From: Wuchereria bancrofti
Lineage: Eukaryota > Nematoda > Chromadorea > Rhabditida > Onchocercidae
DNA length: 64,000 nucleotides
Direction of reading: 5' to 3'
Assembly (NCBI GenBank): GCA_005281725.1
Contig: SSBO01000013.1
Location: 2,074,854 to 2,138,853 of the forward strand
Every line of letters begins with the position of its first letter. Position 1 is the first letter of the stretch. Made by a program: the position numbers and the translations under genes. Shown here piece by piece: positions 39,801-54,900 of the stretch. The notes beneath the pieces are model-generated. The model did not search any database, was not told the DNA's origin, and worked only from the letters and a program-made list of their open reading frames with translations.

Positions 39801-42800
39801 CATGTAATGCTTGCGATGACACAACATTACATTCATTTGATTCATTTGCAATTGATTTTGATCGTTCATCGCTTTTGTTTTGTTTTTCCTCATTGCTAAA
39901 AATTAAACATATTTTTTTATAAACAACAAATTAATTTTTTTCTGCGTATATATGGCCATACTTTCTAATAGTTTAATTAAAAAATAATAACTAATTAAGC
40001 CAACTGTAAAATTTTTGTTTTAATAAATTAAATGCATTTTTAATTTAAGATTTTTTTAAAAAGAAGGAAAAAAGAACCAGTGCTTTTCTGCAAAAATAAT
40101 AATACATTTGATCAAACTTTTAAAATACATTTGATTAATATTTGATAATTATTAACATCTATCAACATATCATAAAACAATACCGGACAGAAAGAAAAAG
40201 AAAACGGAGACGGAAACCTGATCGGAAATGATTTGCATTCGTCATCTTTCATTTGTTTTAATTGTGAAACAAAGGCTTTCAAATTATTCAATGTATCTTT
40301 TCCAACATTTGATGATTTATTTAGTGAATCGATTAATATTTCCAACTAAATATTAATATTATAGTTTCATTACAATATTTTTACTTACAAATGTGATAAT
40401 TGGTAATATTATCAATTGAAGTATTAAATTACAATTATTGAAAATATTCATGATAATTTACAAATCCATTCAAATAATTTTTACTCATTTAAGTAAAATT
40501 AAATATAAATGAATAATTAAAGAAGAAAATGCTATTAATAACACTTTAAATTTCAATTGCTTCAAATTTTTAAAATTTATTCAAAAATTTTATTACTTAA
40601 AAATATGATAAAATAGTTAAAGAATATTTAACTAATTTGACGACATTAACTAAAAATTGAAAGCAAAATATCTCTAAAATATCTTCAGAAGTAAAATAAC
40701 TTTTAATTTATACCTTCGTAAATAATATTTAATAATATTATTCAATGCATTACTTAAATTCTAGCATATGCAATTGGATATAGTTCATAATTTCAATAAT
40801 TTTTTCTTAAACTTCTGCTCTATCTTTAGAATATATAATATTTAATAATATTAAATAGTAATAACATTATTGAAATATTTAATATTTTAGTCATTTTTTA
40901 AAAAAAAGTGGCATAAAATGTATGAAATAATCAAATAAATATTACCTGTTCAATAATTAATGATAATTTATACTTTCGTGTTAATCGATGAACTTCATTT
41001 AAATTTAACATTTCTTGTAATTTTTCAAGTTCATTTTCTAAAAATTCTTTTGCACCTAATTGCATATCACGTGCTTCCATCAAATTTCGTTGACTTATTT
41101 CCAATACTTTAATTTGTTCACGTAACTAAAAAAAAAATGAATTTTTTTTTTCTTTCTTCCATTTTCAGTATTTTATCTAATTTTCTATAATATAATTTAA
41201 AAAAAAATTTTTCTTTTCATAATAAATTATGCTAAATTTGTATAATTTTATAAAACGCATTATTTGGACGTACATTTTTTGTTATTCGTTCTGATTCTTG
41301 CTGTTTTATAATATTTTCATTCAAAATTTCATTCATTTTTGCATTTAATCTTTCCATTTCTTTTGCATAAAAATTTCGATATTCCGCATATTTCTTTTGA
41401 ACCATTTCAGCACTTTTCAACGCACTTTCTGTTATCTATAACATTTTTCTTAAATTTCTTTTAAATATAAATTTAAAAATCGATTAAAAAATATATTACT
41501 TAAGGACAATGCTACTTAAATATATAAAAAAAAGGTTAAAAAGTAAGTGTATAAATAAAGGATAGGAAAAAACATTGACATAATGCCATTTCAAAAAAAA
41601 AAAAAAAAATGTATATATTACTTTAGCATTTTGCTATTTAAATGAAAAAAAAACAATAAGTATAAATAAATAATAGGAAAAAAAATTTGGATTTATGGGA
41701 TTTATGTTTTCTTTTATTTAATAATCTCAAGCAAAAAAATTTTTTTGTTTGGAATTAATTAATTATTATGCACAAATTAATTATTACATGTAAAATTTTT
41801 TAAAAATTTTATTTAATCTAATGGTATATTAAATTATTATTAGTTTTTTACGTGCAAAAAATTTATAATTCTATAAGTGTAGTTGAAATTAATGAAACGA
41901 CTGAAGAAGTAATGAAAAATTCAATAATTTTATTGCAATAGCAAAATATTTTCACATTTTTGATTTATACTATTAAAATTAATTTTTTTAATTAAACATT
42001 GCTTGATTAGATTTAATTTAAATTAAGTTAATTAAGTGCTTAATTAAATTTAAATACTAACCTTGATATTTTGTTCATCATTGATATTATCATCAGCTAA
42101 ATTTGTCATCCTTTTAAGTTTAATATGTGATTTTTCAACATCCCATAAAGCACGATCAGCTTCATATGTTTCTTTTGCCAATTTCAAATCAGCATTCAAT
42201 TTTAGTACTTCCTCTTTTAAATCTTTTACTTGCTTAATCTAAAAAAGAAAAAGCACTTATTTACGTTTTTAAAATTAAATTATCTAAAATTAAATCGTAT
42301 AATTACAAAAAGAAAAATCTTTGATTTATATTTAAGCAAAAATTTATTTATATTTTTAAAAAAATTAAGGAATTATATATCAGATTATATATTTAAAATT
42401 ATATATTTTTAAAATTAATTTATATAAATTATATTTTAAAAATTAAACTAAAATTAAATTACATATATTTCAAAAAATTAATTAAATTATAACAAAATCA
42501 AAAAATTAAAAAGCCTTAAAATTTAAAATTTTTTCAAAAGTTAACATAATCTATATAAAAGAATGAAAAAATTCGAAATCACATATCATACCATATCAAT
42601 ATTTCGTTGTTCTAATTCCTTAAATTGTTTCAAATTATTCTCACTGCGACATTGTTCTTCCGATACTTTACTTTCAAATTTATGCAATGCTTCACGATGA
42701 TAATCACGATCACGTCGGGCTTGCACTAACTGATAAGCATTAATTCTCATTCATTTCAATCATCATCTTTTTTAATTTATCATTCTTATCAATCACCACA

Positions 42801-45675
42801 TTTTTTAATTACCATTTTCATATATATATTTTTTAATTATCATTCATTTCAACTATCACACTTTCTAATTCTTATTCGTTTCAATTGTCACACTTTTCAA
42901 TTATATTTTGTTTTATAGCCACACTTTTAAATTGTTGTTCTTTTTAATTTTTAAATACCTTTTAATCGTTACACTTTTTTAACTACCATACAATTTTTAA
43001 TTGCTATTATTTTACTTATCATATTTTTTATTTATTCTGCTTTTATCATTGTTTTCAGTCATCATTATTTTCAACTGTCATATTTTTAAATTACCTTTTC
43101 TAAACGTCATAAATCCTATTTATCATAGCTTTTAATTATTATTCTTTTATTTATCACTTTTTCTAAATTATCACTCTTTTTAAATGTCATAACTTTTAAT
43201 TTTCATTCTTAAATATATTAAATAAATTATGCAATAATCACACCTGCGAATGCAATGATTTATTAGTATCTTCCATAATTCGCATTCGACTTGCAAACTT
43301 TTGTTGTAATGCATCAAATTCTACATTCCGAATCTATAATACATATATATGTACTTTTTTTACTTTTCTTACAACAATGCTTAATAAAAGAAAAAGTGAT
43401 ATTTTTATTATTAACAAATCAATATTGAAAATATCAAATTATGACAAATAAAAGTTAATATGTAATTTTTAGATTATATATTACTTTTCTTTTAACTTCA
43501 TATGACCAAATATATCACAGGATATTTTTATGTCACATAGAATTTAGTAATTTAGTAAAATAATAAAGTATTATTAAAAACACTATAGTGGTAAGTTAAA
43601 ACGTATAAGTGAATTGAAAGAATTATTTCTAATATTTTATTTTTTATTCTTTCATTGAACTGATTAAAATTTGCATATTTATGTAAATTTTAGCCAGTAA
43701 AGAATGCTTTGCTTTATTTTAATAATATTTTATTATTATAAAACTGGAAATGAATAGCAATGCATATCAGTAAAGAATCAGTAATGAAAACCTGAAATAA
43801 ATGACAATACCTTTTCTTCCTGTCTTGCTTTATGTAATAAATCGTTCTTATCTTTTGTCCATTTTTGCTGTAATGAAGCAAGTTCCATACGTAAGTCTTC
43901 ATTATCACGTTTCACGTTTGATATTTCATTCGCTAGCTCTTTGTTCTAAATAAATAAATAAATAAATACCGTTAATAACAAATAAATTTAATTATGAAAA
44001 AAAAAGAAGTGTCTCTCTCTTTTATAAAGTAATCTCTCTCACTCTCGATAATAAATTAAATCTTCTTTTAGAATTCAATTTTACTGAAAAAAAAAATAAT
44101 TATGCATAATAAATATCAATAAAGTAATATTTCAAAATGATAATATAATCAGTTTTTTTTAATATAATTAAACAAAAAAAGTAATTTTTTTCAAAAAGTG
44201 AAAAGAAGCTATAAAACTTATTAAACAAAAAAAAAGTGATAAAAATATAAATGGTCATAAATTAAACCTTTTTTTGTAGAATTATAATTTGATCGTTTAG
44301 ATCGATGATATCATCATTTTTATGATTTGTTATCACTGGTGCTTTAGCTGATTGATGTATGATAGAAATAGATGAATTGAGATCAGGAATAATTCTTTTA
44401 CCTATTATAGTATGAAATTTTGAAAATTATTTGAATTTACAGCTTTCATCAAATATTTTTTAAGTATTTTTGAAAAAAATTTTTTCTTTTTTTGTTAATA
44501 AATAATATCACATTATCACCATAATTTCACTTTCAGTAGATGATAAAAAGTGATAAATGATAATATTATTAAATTTATAAAAAAACCAGATAAGAAAAAG
44601 AAAATGTACTATCTGTGTTATCATTTGCAGCATCCTTATTGAGTTGTTTTCTTAAACATGCTAATTCATCTTCAAGCTTTTCACGTTTTTCTTGCCATAC
44701 CTTTTCCTTTTTCACGTAACTACTACGTAAATTCTCTGAAAATCTTTTTTTTTTTTTTCAATTTTTCATTTCAACATTCAAAAAATTCCACAATAATTGA
44801 AATCTTTAATATTTATTAAACTGTCAAAATATCATTTATCATTTTCCCATTTTTTTTCCTCAAAATATAAGATAATAGCTAACCAAGATCAAGTAATGTT
44901 TCCTCTGATTTCTTCTTTAATAATGTCACTTCTAATTTCGATTTCATCCTTTCTTCAGCTAATTTTTCCTTTTCCAAATTAAACATCGATTCTAATTTCT
45001 TATATTTGATTTCAAATTCTTTAGCAGATCTACGATTAGCACCAATATCCTTCAAAATATAAAAACAATAATAAACATAAATAAAAGCAGAAGGAAAAGT
45101 AAATGTTTGCTTAAAAAAACAAAAAGTGATATACAAAAACAAATTAAAAAAAAGGGATATATAGTGATAAAATAAAAATAATTTATTAAATTAAACATAC
45201 ACATTTCTTTGTTTACTTATTTAAAATGAATAATTGATAAAAATAATCTGAACTGAAAAATTTACTTACCTGAATTTCCCTCTTTACAATAAATAATTCT
45301 TGTTTTAATTTATCACATTTTTCATCTCTTTCCTCTATCATGCGAGTTTTCTCTGCTAATGCAACAGTTCGTGATTCCAATAGATGTTCTTGCTCAACTA
45401 CATTCTTTTGCGCATCATTCAACTTTGTATGTAAAATTCGAACCTTCAAAAATGATAAATGAAACGAAATATTTCTTACTTCAATTTCTTACTTCAAATG
45501 AAACGAATTACTTCAATTTCAAAATTTTAACTTCATTTGCAATGAATTTAATTGTACTGTTTATGTCATTCATCATGATTTTTACCTCATTTTCGTAGCT
45601 TTGCCTTTGCTTTTCAATTTCAGCAGTCCAGCGATCCTCTGTCTGTAGAATTTGATTAGTAAGCTCCTGAAACAA

Positions 45676-45760
<85 letters not shown>

Positions 45761-45884
45761 TAATAACAATAATAATAATAAATAATAACAATAATAACAA
45801 TTAATAATAATAGTAATAATAATAGTGATAATAATAATAGTAATAATAATAATAGTGATAATAATAATAGTAATAATAATAGCA

Positions 45885-45918
<34 letters not shown>

Positions 45919-48900
45919 GCAATAATAATAATTAATAATAATTAATTATAATAATAATAATTAATAATAATAACAATAATAATAATTGTAATAATAATAA
46001 TAGTAATAATAATAATAACAACAATTATAATAATAATAACAATAATAATAATATAAATAGTAATAATAATATAACAATAATAACAGTAATAATAATTAAT
46101 AATGATGGAGAAAAATAGCAATAACAATAATATAATTTGAATAATAATAATAATAAATTAAAAAAATGATAGTTTGAATAGTAATTTGGATGATAATAAT
46201 TAATAAATAGTAATAATAAATAATAATATCTAAACAATAACAATTATCAAAAAGATAAGAAATTTTAATAGAAGTGGAAATAATACGATTTTATCAATAC
46301 AACCTTATTTTTCTTTTTGTAGAAAATAATTTCATCCTTTTGTGATTCAATAAACGTTTCATTTTCTTTACATTTACTACACGGTTTTGGCTCGGAATTC
46401 ACGTTTACTACGTTTTTCACTGGCGAACCTCTTGCGCTTACTATATTAACCTGAAAATACCTAAAATTAGTTTTCACAACAAAAGTTAGTGTAAATTAGA
46501 TTTTCAAACTTCGCTTTGTGCAAAAAAATAATTCAAAATATAATTTGCTGTAAGAGAACGAATTAGGAAATAAATATTATGAATTTTAAATCAAATTATT
46601 GGAGACAGCCAAGTGATAAATGATTAATCAATAAGCGATTTAATTACATCTAATTAAAAATAATTTAAAATTAGTTGCAATATCATACTCGTTTTTCTTT
46701 TTGAATTTTATTTTGTTTAAATGAATGTTTGGATAAAATATTTTTGAACTTCATTTTTCTTTAAATTTTCGGAACTTTATTTTTTTGGAATTTTGAAAAT
46801 TTTTTCTTTAAGTGAAAAAATATTTGCAAATTTTTGGACTTTCTTTTATCTAAAGGAATATTTGGTTTTTCAAGCATCTTAGCATTTAGCATATTATGTC
46901 TACACTATCATTCATAAGCTAATTAGTTAAAGAATTCATTTAAAACGCTATTATTATCAGTCACAATGCCACTTTCACAGGAAAAATATTTTCGTGATAA
47001 TTAACTAAAATTTTACTGAATTTTAAAAATTAAATCAGCAAAAAAAAAAAAGCGAAAACTTTATGTGCTTCGAGTAACTGATGAACGTTATTTAGTTCGG
47101 ACATTACACTTGCTAATTCAGCAATAATTGTCGCGCTATTGTCCTTAGATAATGAGCGCCGTCGTTCATCCTTAAAAGAATTTTGTGTTAATAAGGAATG
47201 CTAAAAATTTTACTCATTTATTATCATTAATTAATAATTAATGATTTAAAAAGTGATACGTTCCATTAATTAATTATTGTTTAACAAAATAAATTACAGG
47301 AAATAATGAATAATTCAGTCTTCTTTTCTTAACCATAAAATGATCTATTTAAAATATTCTTCTGATTGATTTATTATAAATTATTTATAATAACTAATTA
47401 AAATTATTGGATTAAAATAATTTACAAACACTAATTTACAGGCACTTTTAGCGCAAATGACTGAATTATTCTTCTAACTAATATATTATAAATTATTTAT
47501 TTCTTTGAGTTTAATAAATTTACCTTTTGTGCACTATCAATTTTTTCAATTTGTTTGCAAATTCGATTTGTTTGTGCTTCCACCGATGCAAGTACTTCAC
47601 AACATTGTTCAATCTGCAAAAGTAACTCTTTCAAAAATTGCAAATTAGCCATTATTCAATTAACTTTAAAAAAAAAAAATTCTTTCTAATTCCACCACAA
47701 AAAAAAAGATAAACGGAAAATGAAAAGAAAGAAACAAAATGTAACTAATTATATTCCATTTTAACCTCATCCGTAGTAGCACTATCAATTTGTGAGCAAC
47801 TGATAGCATTTTTGGCTTTTTGTTCACTTAATTGTCTTTCAAGTTCTTCACATTTGTTCTTCAATGAATCCTTTAAAAAAAATAAAATGAAATTTTCATG
47901 CTAATTTGCATTAGTGAAAAAATTAAAAATGCCAAATGATTTCCTTCTCTAACTAAAACTGTTTTTTTTTGAAAAAAAATTTGATTTATTATATTTAAGA
48001 GTAATGATTAAATCAAATTTTTTAATGGATTATGATTTTAGTTAGAAAAAATTTAGTATATATGTAATAAATCAATTTTTTTTTTAAAAATTTGAATGAA
48101 TCATTGTTATTTAATAGAGTGAATTAAATCTATAATCAAATGTAAATTATTAGACATAATAAATTTTTCTTTAACTAAGATCATAATTCATTAAAAAATT
48201 TGAATGAAACATTACTATTTAATAGAATAAATTAAATTTATTTAGACACAGCGAAACTGCAATACATTCATAAGAAATTTGAGAAATAACAAATTTGTAA
48301 TATTTCAAAAGAANAATAAATTTTTCTTTAACTAAGATCATAATTCATTAAAAAATTTGAATGAAACATTACTATTTAATAGAATAAATTAAATTTATTT
48401 AGACACAGCGAAACTGCAATACATTCATAAGAAATTTGAGAAATAACAAATTTGTAATATTTCAAAAGAAAATGAATTAAGCATATTTTACAAATATTTA
48501 TATCAGAATATTATATGTAAAATAAGGAAAATCATTTAAATGCCAAACTTTTTCCCTTTTTAAATTACAACTAAACAAAATGTTAGCATTGAAAAGAATC
48601 GGAAAGATGAGAATTAAATGAGAAATACATTAAAATATGGCATAAATTCATTAAGTAATAAATTATAATTTAAAAACAAAAAAAATAAGTTACAAAAATT
48701 TTTTGCTAATAAAAATCCATTACATTAATGAAAATCAAATCAAAACAATACTAAAGTATTTTTTCATTATTTTGGCTCACCGTATATGCTGCTTCATTGC
48801 TACCTTCCTTGACAATTCGTCGATGAAGATTTGAACAACGATCATTCACCAGTGAAAGTTGATTATTCAATAATTCAACCTTAATAAATTTACAAATTTA

Positions 48901-51900
48901 TAAATGCTTCTTTTTCTTTCGTCGTTTTCATTTTGCATTAGCAAATAGTTTTTTTAAATATTTTTAATAAAAACATGACTTTAACTTTAAAATCTTGCAG
49001 AAAAAATTTTTAGCTAATTAAATAAACTAGTTAATTAGTAACAATTAGCTTATTTAATGCTATAGAAATTATCAATATAACTAGTTTTTTTCGACAGCAT
49101 TTCGTTTTCGCTTACAATTAGAAGAAAAGATATTTGTGATAGTATCATTAAAAATCTATGCTAAATTAAGTTTATAATCTGAATTCTGATAAAAGATAAG
49201 ATAACCTTTGTAGCCATAGAGATTAACTTTTGATTATCTGATTGAAGCATCATTCGTTTTAACTCCATTAATTCATTTTCAATAATTCTTTTATGTTCTT
49301 TTTCTATTCTTAATTCAGTTTGAGCTAAAATTAACTTTCCTTTTTCTTTTTTAAATTAAATATGTTTACATTTGCTTGAATTATTTCATTATTTCATTAA
49401 CCAAAAAATATGTAAATAATTCATCAAGATAAATTTTTTTTAGATTCAAAATTTCTAAAATTTCCAAAATTCCTAAATAAAAAAAGGAGTAAAATTCTAA
49501 AAAAAAGTTTAGACATTATAAATTGCCCAGATTATTTCATTGACGAGAAAATATACCAATAATTTATTAAGAATAAAATTTTTTTAATGTAAAATTTTTA
49601 AATAAAAAAAAAGTAAAATTTTGAACTTCAAATATTTTAAACATTATAAATTTGATAGAGAAACAAATTGGATTTTTTAATACTTTTTCTTTTTAGAAAA
49701 AGAAAAGGAAGAAACGAACATTTTTCGGATGGTATTGATGAATTAAGTTCACTTTGTTGTTTAAGTTTTAATGATAAGTCTAAATTTTTACGCTCTAATT
49801 CACTAATTGTTCCCATTAATTTGCCAATATCACGTTGCACTTCTGGTGGTACTTCAAATTGTTTTGCCTTTAAAATTAAAAAAAAAGAGAGAAAAAAAGG
49901 AAAAATAAAAAAAGAAAAGAAAAAACAAAGGTTTTTGTCATTTTTTTGAAAAATTTTTTTTTTTTACTTTATGACTTCTAGCATAAATATAATCATAAAT
50001 TTGAAAAAATTTTTCAATAATTTTATTTTTCAACCATTTTTTATCTTATCAGAATTTACCAAATATGAAATGGATAAGTTTATATTTGATAAATTCTGAT
50101 AAGTAGATTTAATGACCGAAAAAAATTTTCCAACTAAATTGATACTAAAATTGTGCAAAGATTATTTTTCATATTTTTCTTTGCATTTAATTCAAAACTA
50201 TAGCTTTATCATTTTGCAATTTAATTAAACAGCAAAAAAAACGATATGATATTAATAAGATAACCCTAAAACTTACTTGTCCATTATCAGTTTCTTCATT
50301 TTCCAATTTTTTTTTTGAATCCAATTCCATTTCCATAATTCTATGAATATAATTAATTATTTATATTTGCAAATCAAATGATTAAAGAAAAGAAAGAAGC
50401 GAATATCTAGAAATGAATTAATATGTTAATTAAAAATGATAATAATGTTGATAAAAAAATTATAAAAATATTGCTCTAATTTTTTTAGTATTTTATAGAT
50501 TTTTTGCAAACTGCAAAAAAGCAATTATAACAATTAATATAAATGTTAGTAATTTGAATGTTAGAATAATGTTAGCAAAAGAGAAAAATAATTATAACAA
50601 ATAATAGAAATATTTGTAATTAATAAATCAACTTTGTAAACAACACTCATGCAATAATAACTAAATGAAAAAGGGAAAAAAGCTAAATTATTTTTTTTCA
50701 AAGAATGGAAAAAAAATTTTTTTTCATTCTCAAAAAAAAAATTTTTTTCCTTTTTTTTACTTCTTTGAAAGATGAATATTTTTCTTTTCCAAACGTTCTA
50801 CTTTGATTGATAAATGCTCCATTTCGTGTTCAGCCAATTCCAACTGCATTTGTGCATGACCTTCACTGAAACTTTGATGACCTTTCACTAATGTCTTTGT
50901 TTAAATATAAACCTAACTTATTATTAAATTCAAAGCTTATTATTACAAACTATCAGTGTTTGAATAAATTTAACTTATTATTGTTCAATTTAACTTATTA
51001 TTGGTGTGTGTTTAAATAAACTTAACTTATTATCATTAAATTTAAAACTTACCATCATTAAAAATTATTGGTATGCTTAAACAAATTCAGCTTATTATTA
51101 TTAAATTTAACTTATTATTAGTGTATGCTTAAATAAATTTAACTTATTACTAGTATACGTTTATAAATTTAACTGATTTAAATAAATTTAATTTATGTTG
51201 CATGGTTTTTTTCTCTATCCAATCCAAATTGATATGAATGTTATTGAATGATAAAAAGTGGTAGAAAAACTTTAGAATGTTTTAAGATTTTTATTATAAT
51301 TTAAATGATTGATTTTTAATGATAGCTTTTTTCTTATTATTATTAATAAATGATTAATTACAATAAATGGTTATTCATTTTATTATTCATTGACTTTTTC
51401 CTTATTAATAAATGGTTAGTTATATTTTGACTTTATTTTATTTTAATTTTATTAATTATTAGTTTTTTCTTTTAATAAATCATTAATCACACTATCATTT
51501 CATGTTTTATTTCATGAATCATTAATTTTTTTATTAATAAATGATTAACTACATTATCATTTTATTTTTTAGTTTTATTCGTTTTATCAATCATTGCTTA
51601 TTTCATTCAATATTAAACTTTTTTAACAATGTATTAAGAAGTTATTATCATTTACGTCATACTGTATTACTTATAAGTAATCACTAAAAAGAATTAAAAT
51701 TAGAGATAAACCTTTATTTAAAAAATTAATACTTAAATTATCAAAAATATTTAAATTTTTAAAAAGTGAACAATTCTTTTCAACCATAATTGCTGTTAGT
51801 TAGTACAATTGTTGATAAATAAGTTAAGAAGAAGGAAAGAAAAACAAAATATGATTGTATTATTTAAAGAAATTTATGGTAAGTGATATCATATCTTATC

Positions 51901-54900
51901 AATATATTATGTGATGTATTGAAATAAAAATGTAGAAATTTTAAAATAAAATGTATCAATGATAAGTGATTAAGAATAAAAGTATTAAAATAATTTGAGT
52001 AATTTCCAATTATTTATTATATACTGTTAAAAAAAACATGCATATTGTTATCAGTTGTGCAAAATTGTATATTGTTAATTTAATTCGATTAATATTTTCT
52101 AATTTATTTAAATTCAGAATTTTTTATTAAATTATTTTATTTTGTTCACATGTAATTACTCAAATAAATTATGAAATTGTAAGTAAACTGTATAAATTTT
52201 GTAAAAGTGAAGTTAAATTGAATACAGAATAAAATTTAAATAATCTGTTCTTTTTTTTTTGCATTTATAAAATTATTGAAATTTTTTGCCTGAATGATCG
52301 TATCATTGGTGGTCTTTTAACTGTCTTCAATCTTGATAACTTTCTTAATAATTCTTCATTCTCATTTTCAACATCCTAAAAATTTTTTTTTTAAAGCATA
52401 AAGCACTTTATTTATTTATTTTTTTAAAACATAAAGCAAAAAGCATTTAAAAATCATTTTTTAAAGTCTTTTTTAAAGCATTATTTTTGAGCATTTTTTA
52501 AAAACAATTTTTTAAAACATTATTTTTAAAGCATACTTTGAAAGTATGAAGTTTGAAATTATTTACGATTAAATCGTTAAAAACTTTACTAACTTGTAAC
52601 CTAAGTTGCGTTCGACGCAAATCTTCTTCAGCAAATCTTAATTGATCTCTCAAATCTGCTTCACGTTCCAATATATCATGTATTTCTTTACTGTTATTAG
52701 AATTAATTGAATTATTCGATGCATCTGTACTACTTCTTTTCTGTAAAATGCGGAGGAAATTCAAAAAAAAAATTTTTTTTTCTCCAATTATTTGCTGAAA
52801 TTTTATAATAAATGCTGTTATTTTGTATGTGTTAGGAATTTTAAAATTATTTCAAATAAATAACATCAATAAAATAGTAATGATTTTAATATGAAATTAA
52901 TATATGTATTAACTGAAGTTGAAATTCTAAAAAAAAAAGGATCATTAAATTAANNNNNNNNNNNNNCTCCAATTATTTGCTGAAATTTTATAATAAATGC
53001 TGTTATTTTGTATGTGTTAGGAATTTTAAAATTATTTCAAATAAATAACATCAATAAAATAGTAATGATTTTAATATGAAATTAATATATGTATTAACTG
53101 AAGTTGAAATTCTAAAAAAAAAAGGATCATTAAATTAAGAATACTGTTTGTAGTTCTGTTCGATTTCGTGCTTCTCTCCATTTGTTTTGCGTTTGTAATT
53201 CACGAATTTTATCTTTCATATAAAAAACCTCGTCCTATAAAAAAACAAATAAATAACAATGATTTTAATATGAAACTAATATGTGTATAAGTCAATCAAA
53301 GTGATAGAATCAAGGCTTATTAGGATTAAGGTGATAGTGTCAAATTGATCTGACCAATTATCACTAATCAATTAATCACGTATCACTATTACAATTCCAA
53401 TTATCTTACCTCTAATTTATATCGCTTCTCTTCAGCATTTTCAAGTTCATTATGCAATCTAACAGAGACTTCTTTAGCAATTCTTAACTCTGATTCTAAT
53501 TCTTTTATTCGTATTGCATCTAATTGCTTTCCGGTTGTCTGTAATCCATTACCGGTTGCAGATGAAGCTTCCAGGAGATCCTGTAAAAATTAAAAGAAAA
53601 AATTGAACGGAAATTTATTATTGAAATACAGTAACAATAACATTTAATATTTAATATGCATTTTCAATTTCAATTTTTTATGTCATCTCGAAAGCAAAAA
53701 AAAAAAATTTAATTTTACATAGCAAAAATTTCTCAAATTTTTTACTACTTTATTAAAAGTTATTGAGAAACTTTACTTATATCAACGCATTTTCTTCTTA
53801 TCTCTGGTTTGCTCTTGCTTTTATCATTTTTTCAAAAACTTTTATTAACATTTTAATTTTAAAATTTCAACTTTTATTATTGATGTAATAAAATAAATTT
53901 GAAAACAAAAGAGATTGTAAGATTGTTTTAAATATTTTTTATCTGTTGGATTTTGAATAATTTAATATTATTTTATTCAATTACTATTATTTTTATTTAA
54001 ATTTGAAGACTTTAATTTTTGAGTAATTTATTTAGTAAGATTATTTTAAATACTTTTATAATGACAATAATAACGTAAAAGAATTATATACTTTCACTTT
54101 AGCTTCAAGATGTTGCTTTTTAGCGTCAACTTCTTCACGTATACGTTCCGATTTACGAAGTTTAAATTGTAATATTCGACAATTTTTTGCATTTTGCTCC
54201 AATTCACGTTGAAGTTCACGAAATTCTTCAATTTCCTCCTCGCGATATTGATCCTTTAAAATTAAATAAATAAATAAAAATTATTTCAATATAAATGACA
54301 TAAATAAAATCATTAAATGTCATTTAAAGAAAAAATATGAAAATTGAAAATTATCAAAAAGTAGATGTAAATACAAAAAAATCTGAAATCTTTTTCACAT
54401 CTAATTATTTATATTAAATTAATATGAATTGAATTTGTTATTATTCACATATTTTATCTTTTAACTATATTATTCGTCATAATAAAACTTATCAAATATT
54501 AACAAAAAAAAGAAAATATGAGATTAATAGATCATATACTAACTTGCATTTCTTCAATTTCTTGCTGCAAGTCTTTAATATCAGCTTTTAATGATTCATT
54601 CTCTTCCATTAATTCATCACATAATGATTCCGAAGCTTTCAATTTTTCCGCCAATTTTACGTTCACTTCATTACCATTATCATTTGAACTTTCGCATTCC
54701 TGTTTTTAAAATTACTTAACAAAAAAAATAAATCAATATCAATATACTTTTACAAAAAAAAATGCAAAAAAGTATTAACAAGAAATTTAAATTGATTAAA
54801 TTTTTAATCCTTTAAAATTTAAAAAATAAATAATTCAATTCACTTATTTTATAATCTTTATCATATATTAAAAATATTAATCTGAATAAATTTAAAATAA

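Noticed and set aside
45508..46243. Several minus-strand frames rich in leucine, isoleucine and tyrosine
   Set aside because: They are translations of the AAT trinucleotide array in an intron; only the ends overlap a real exon (45666-45586).
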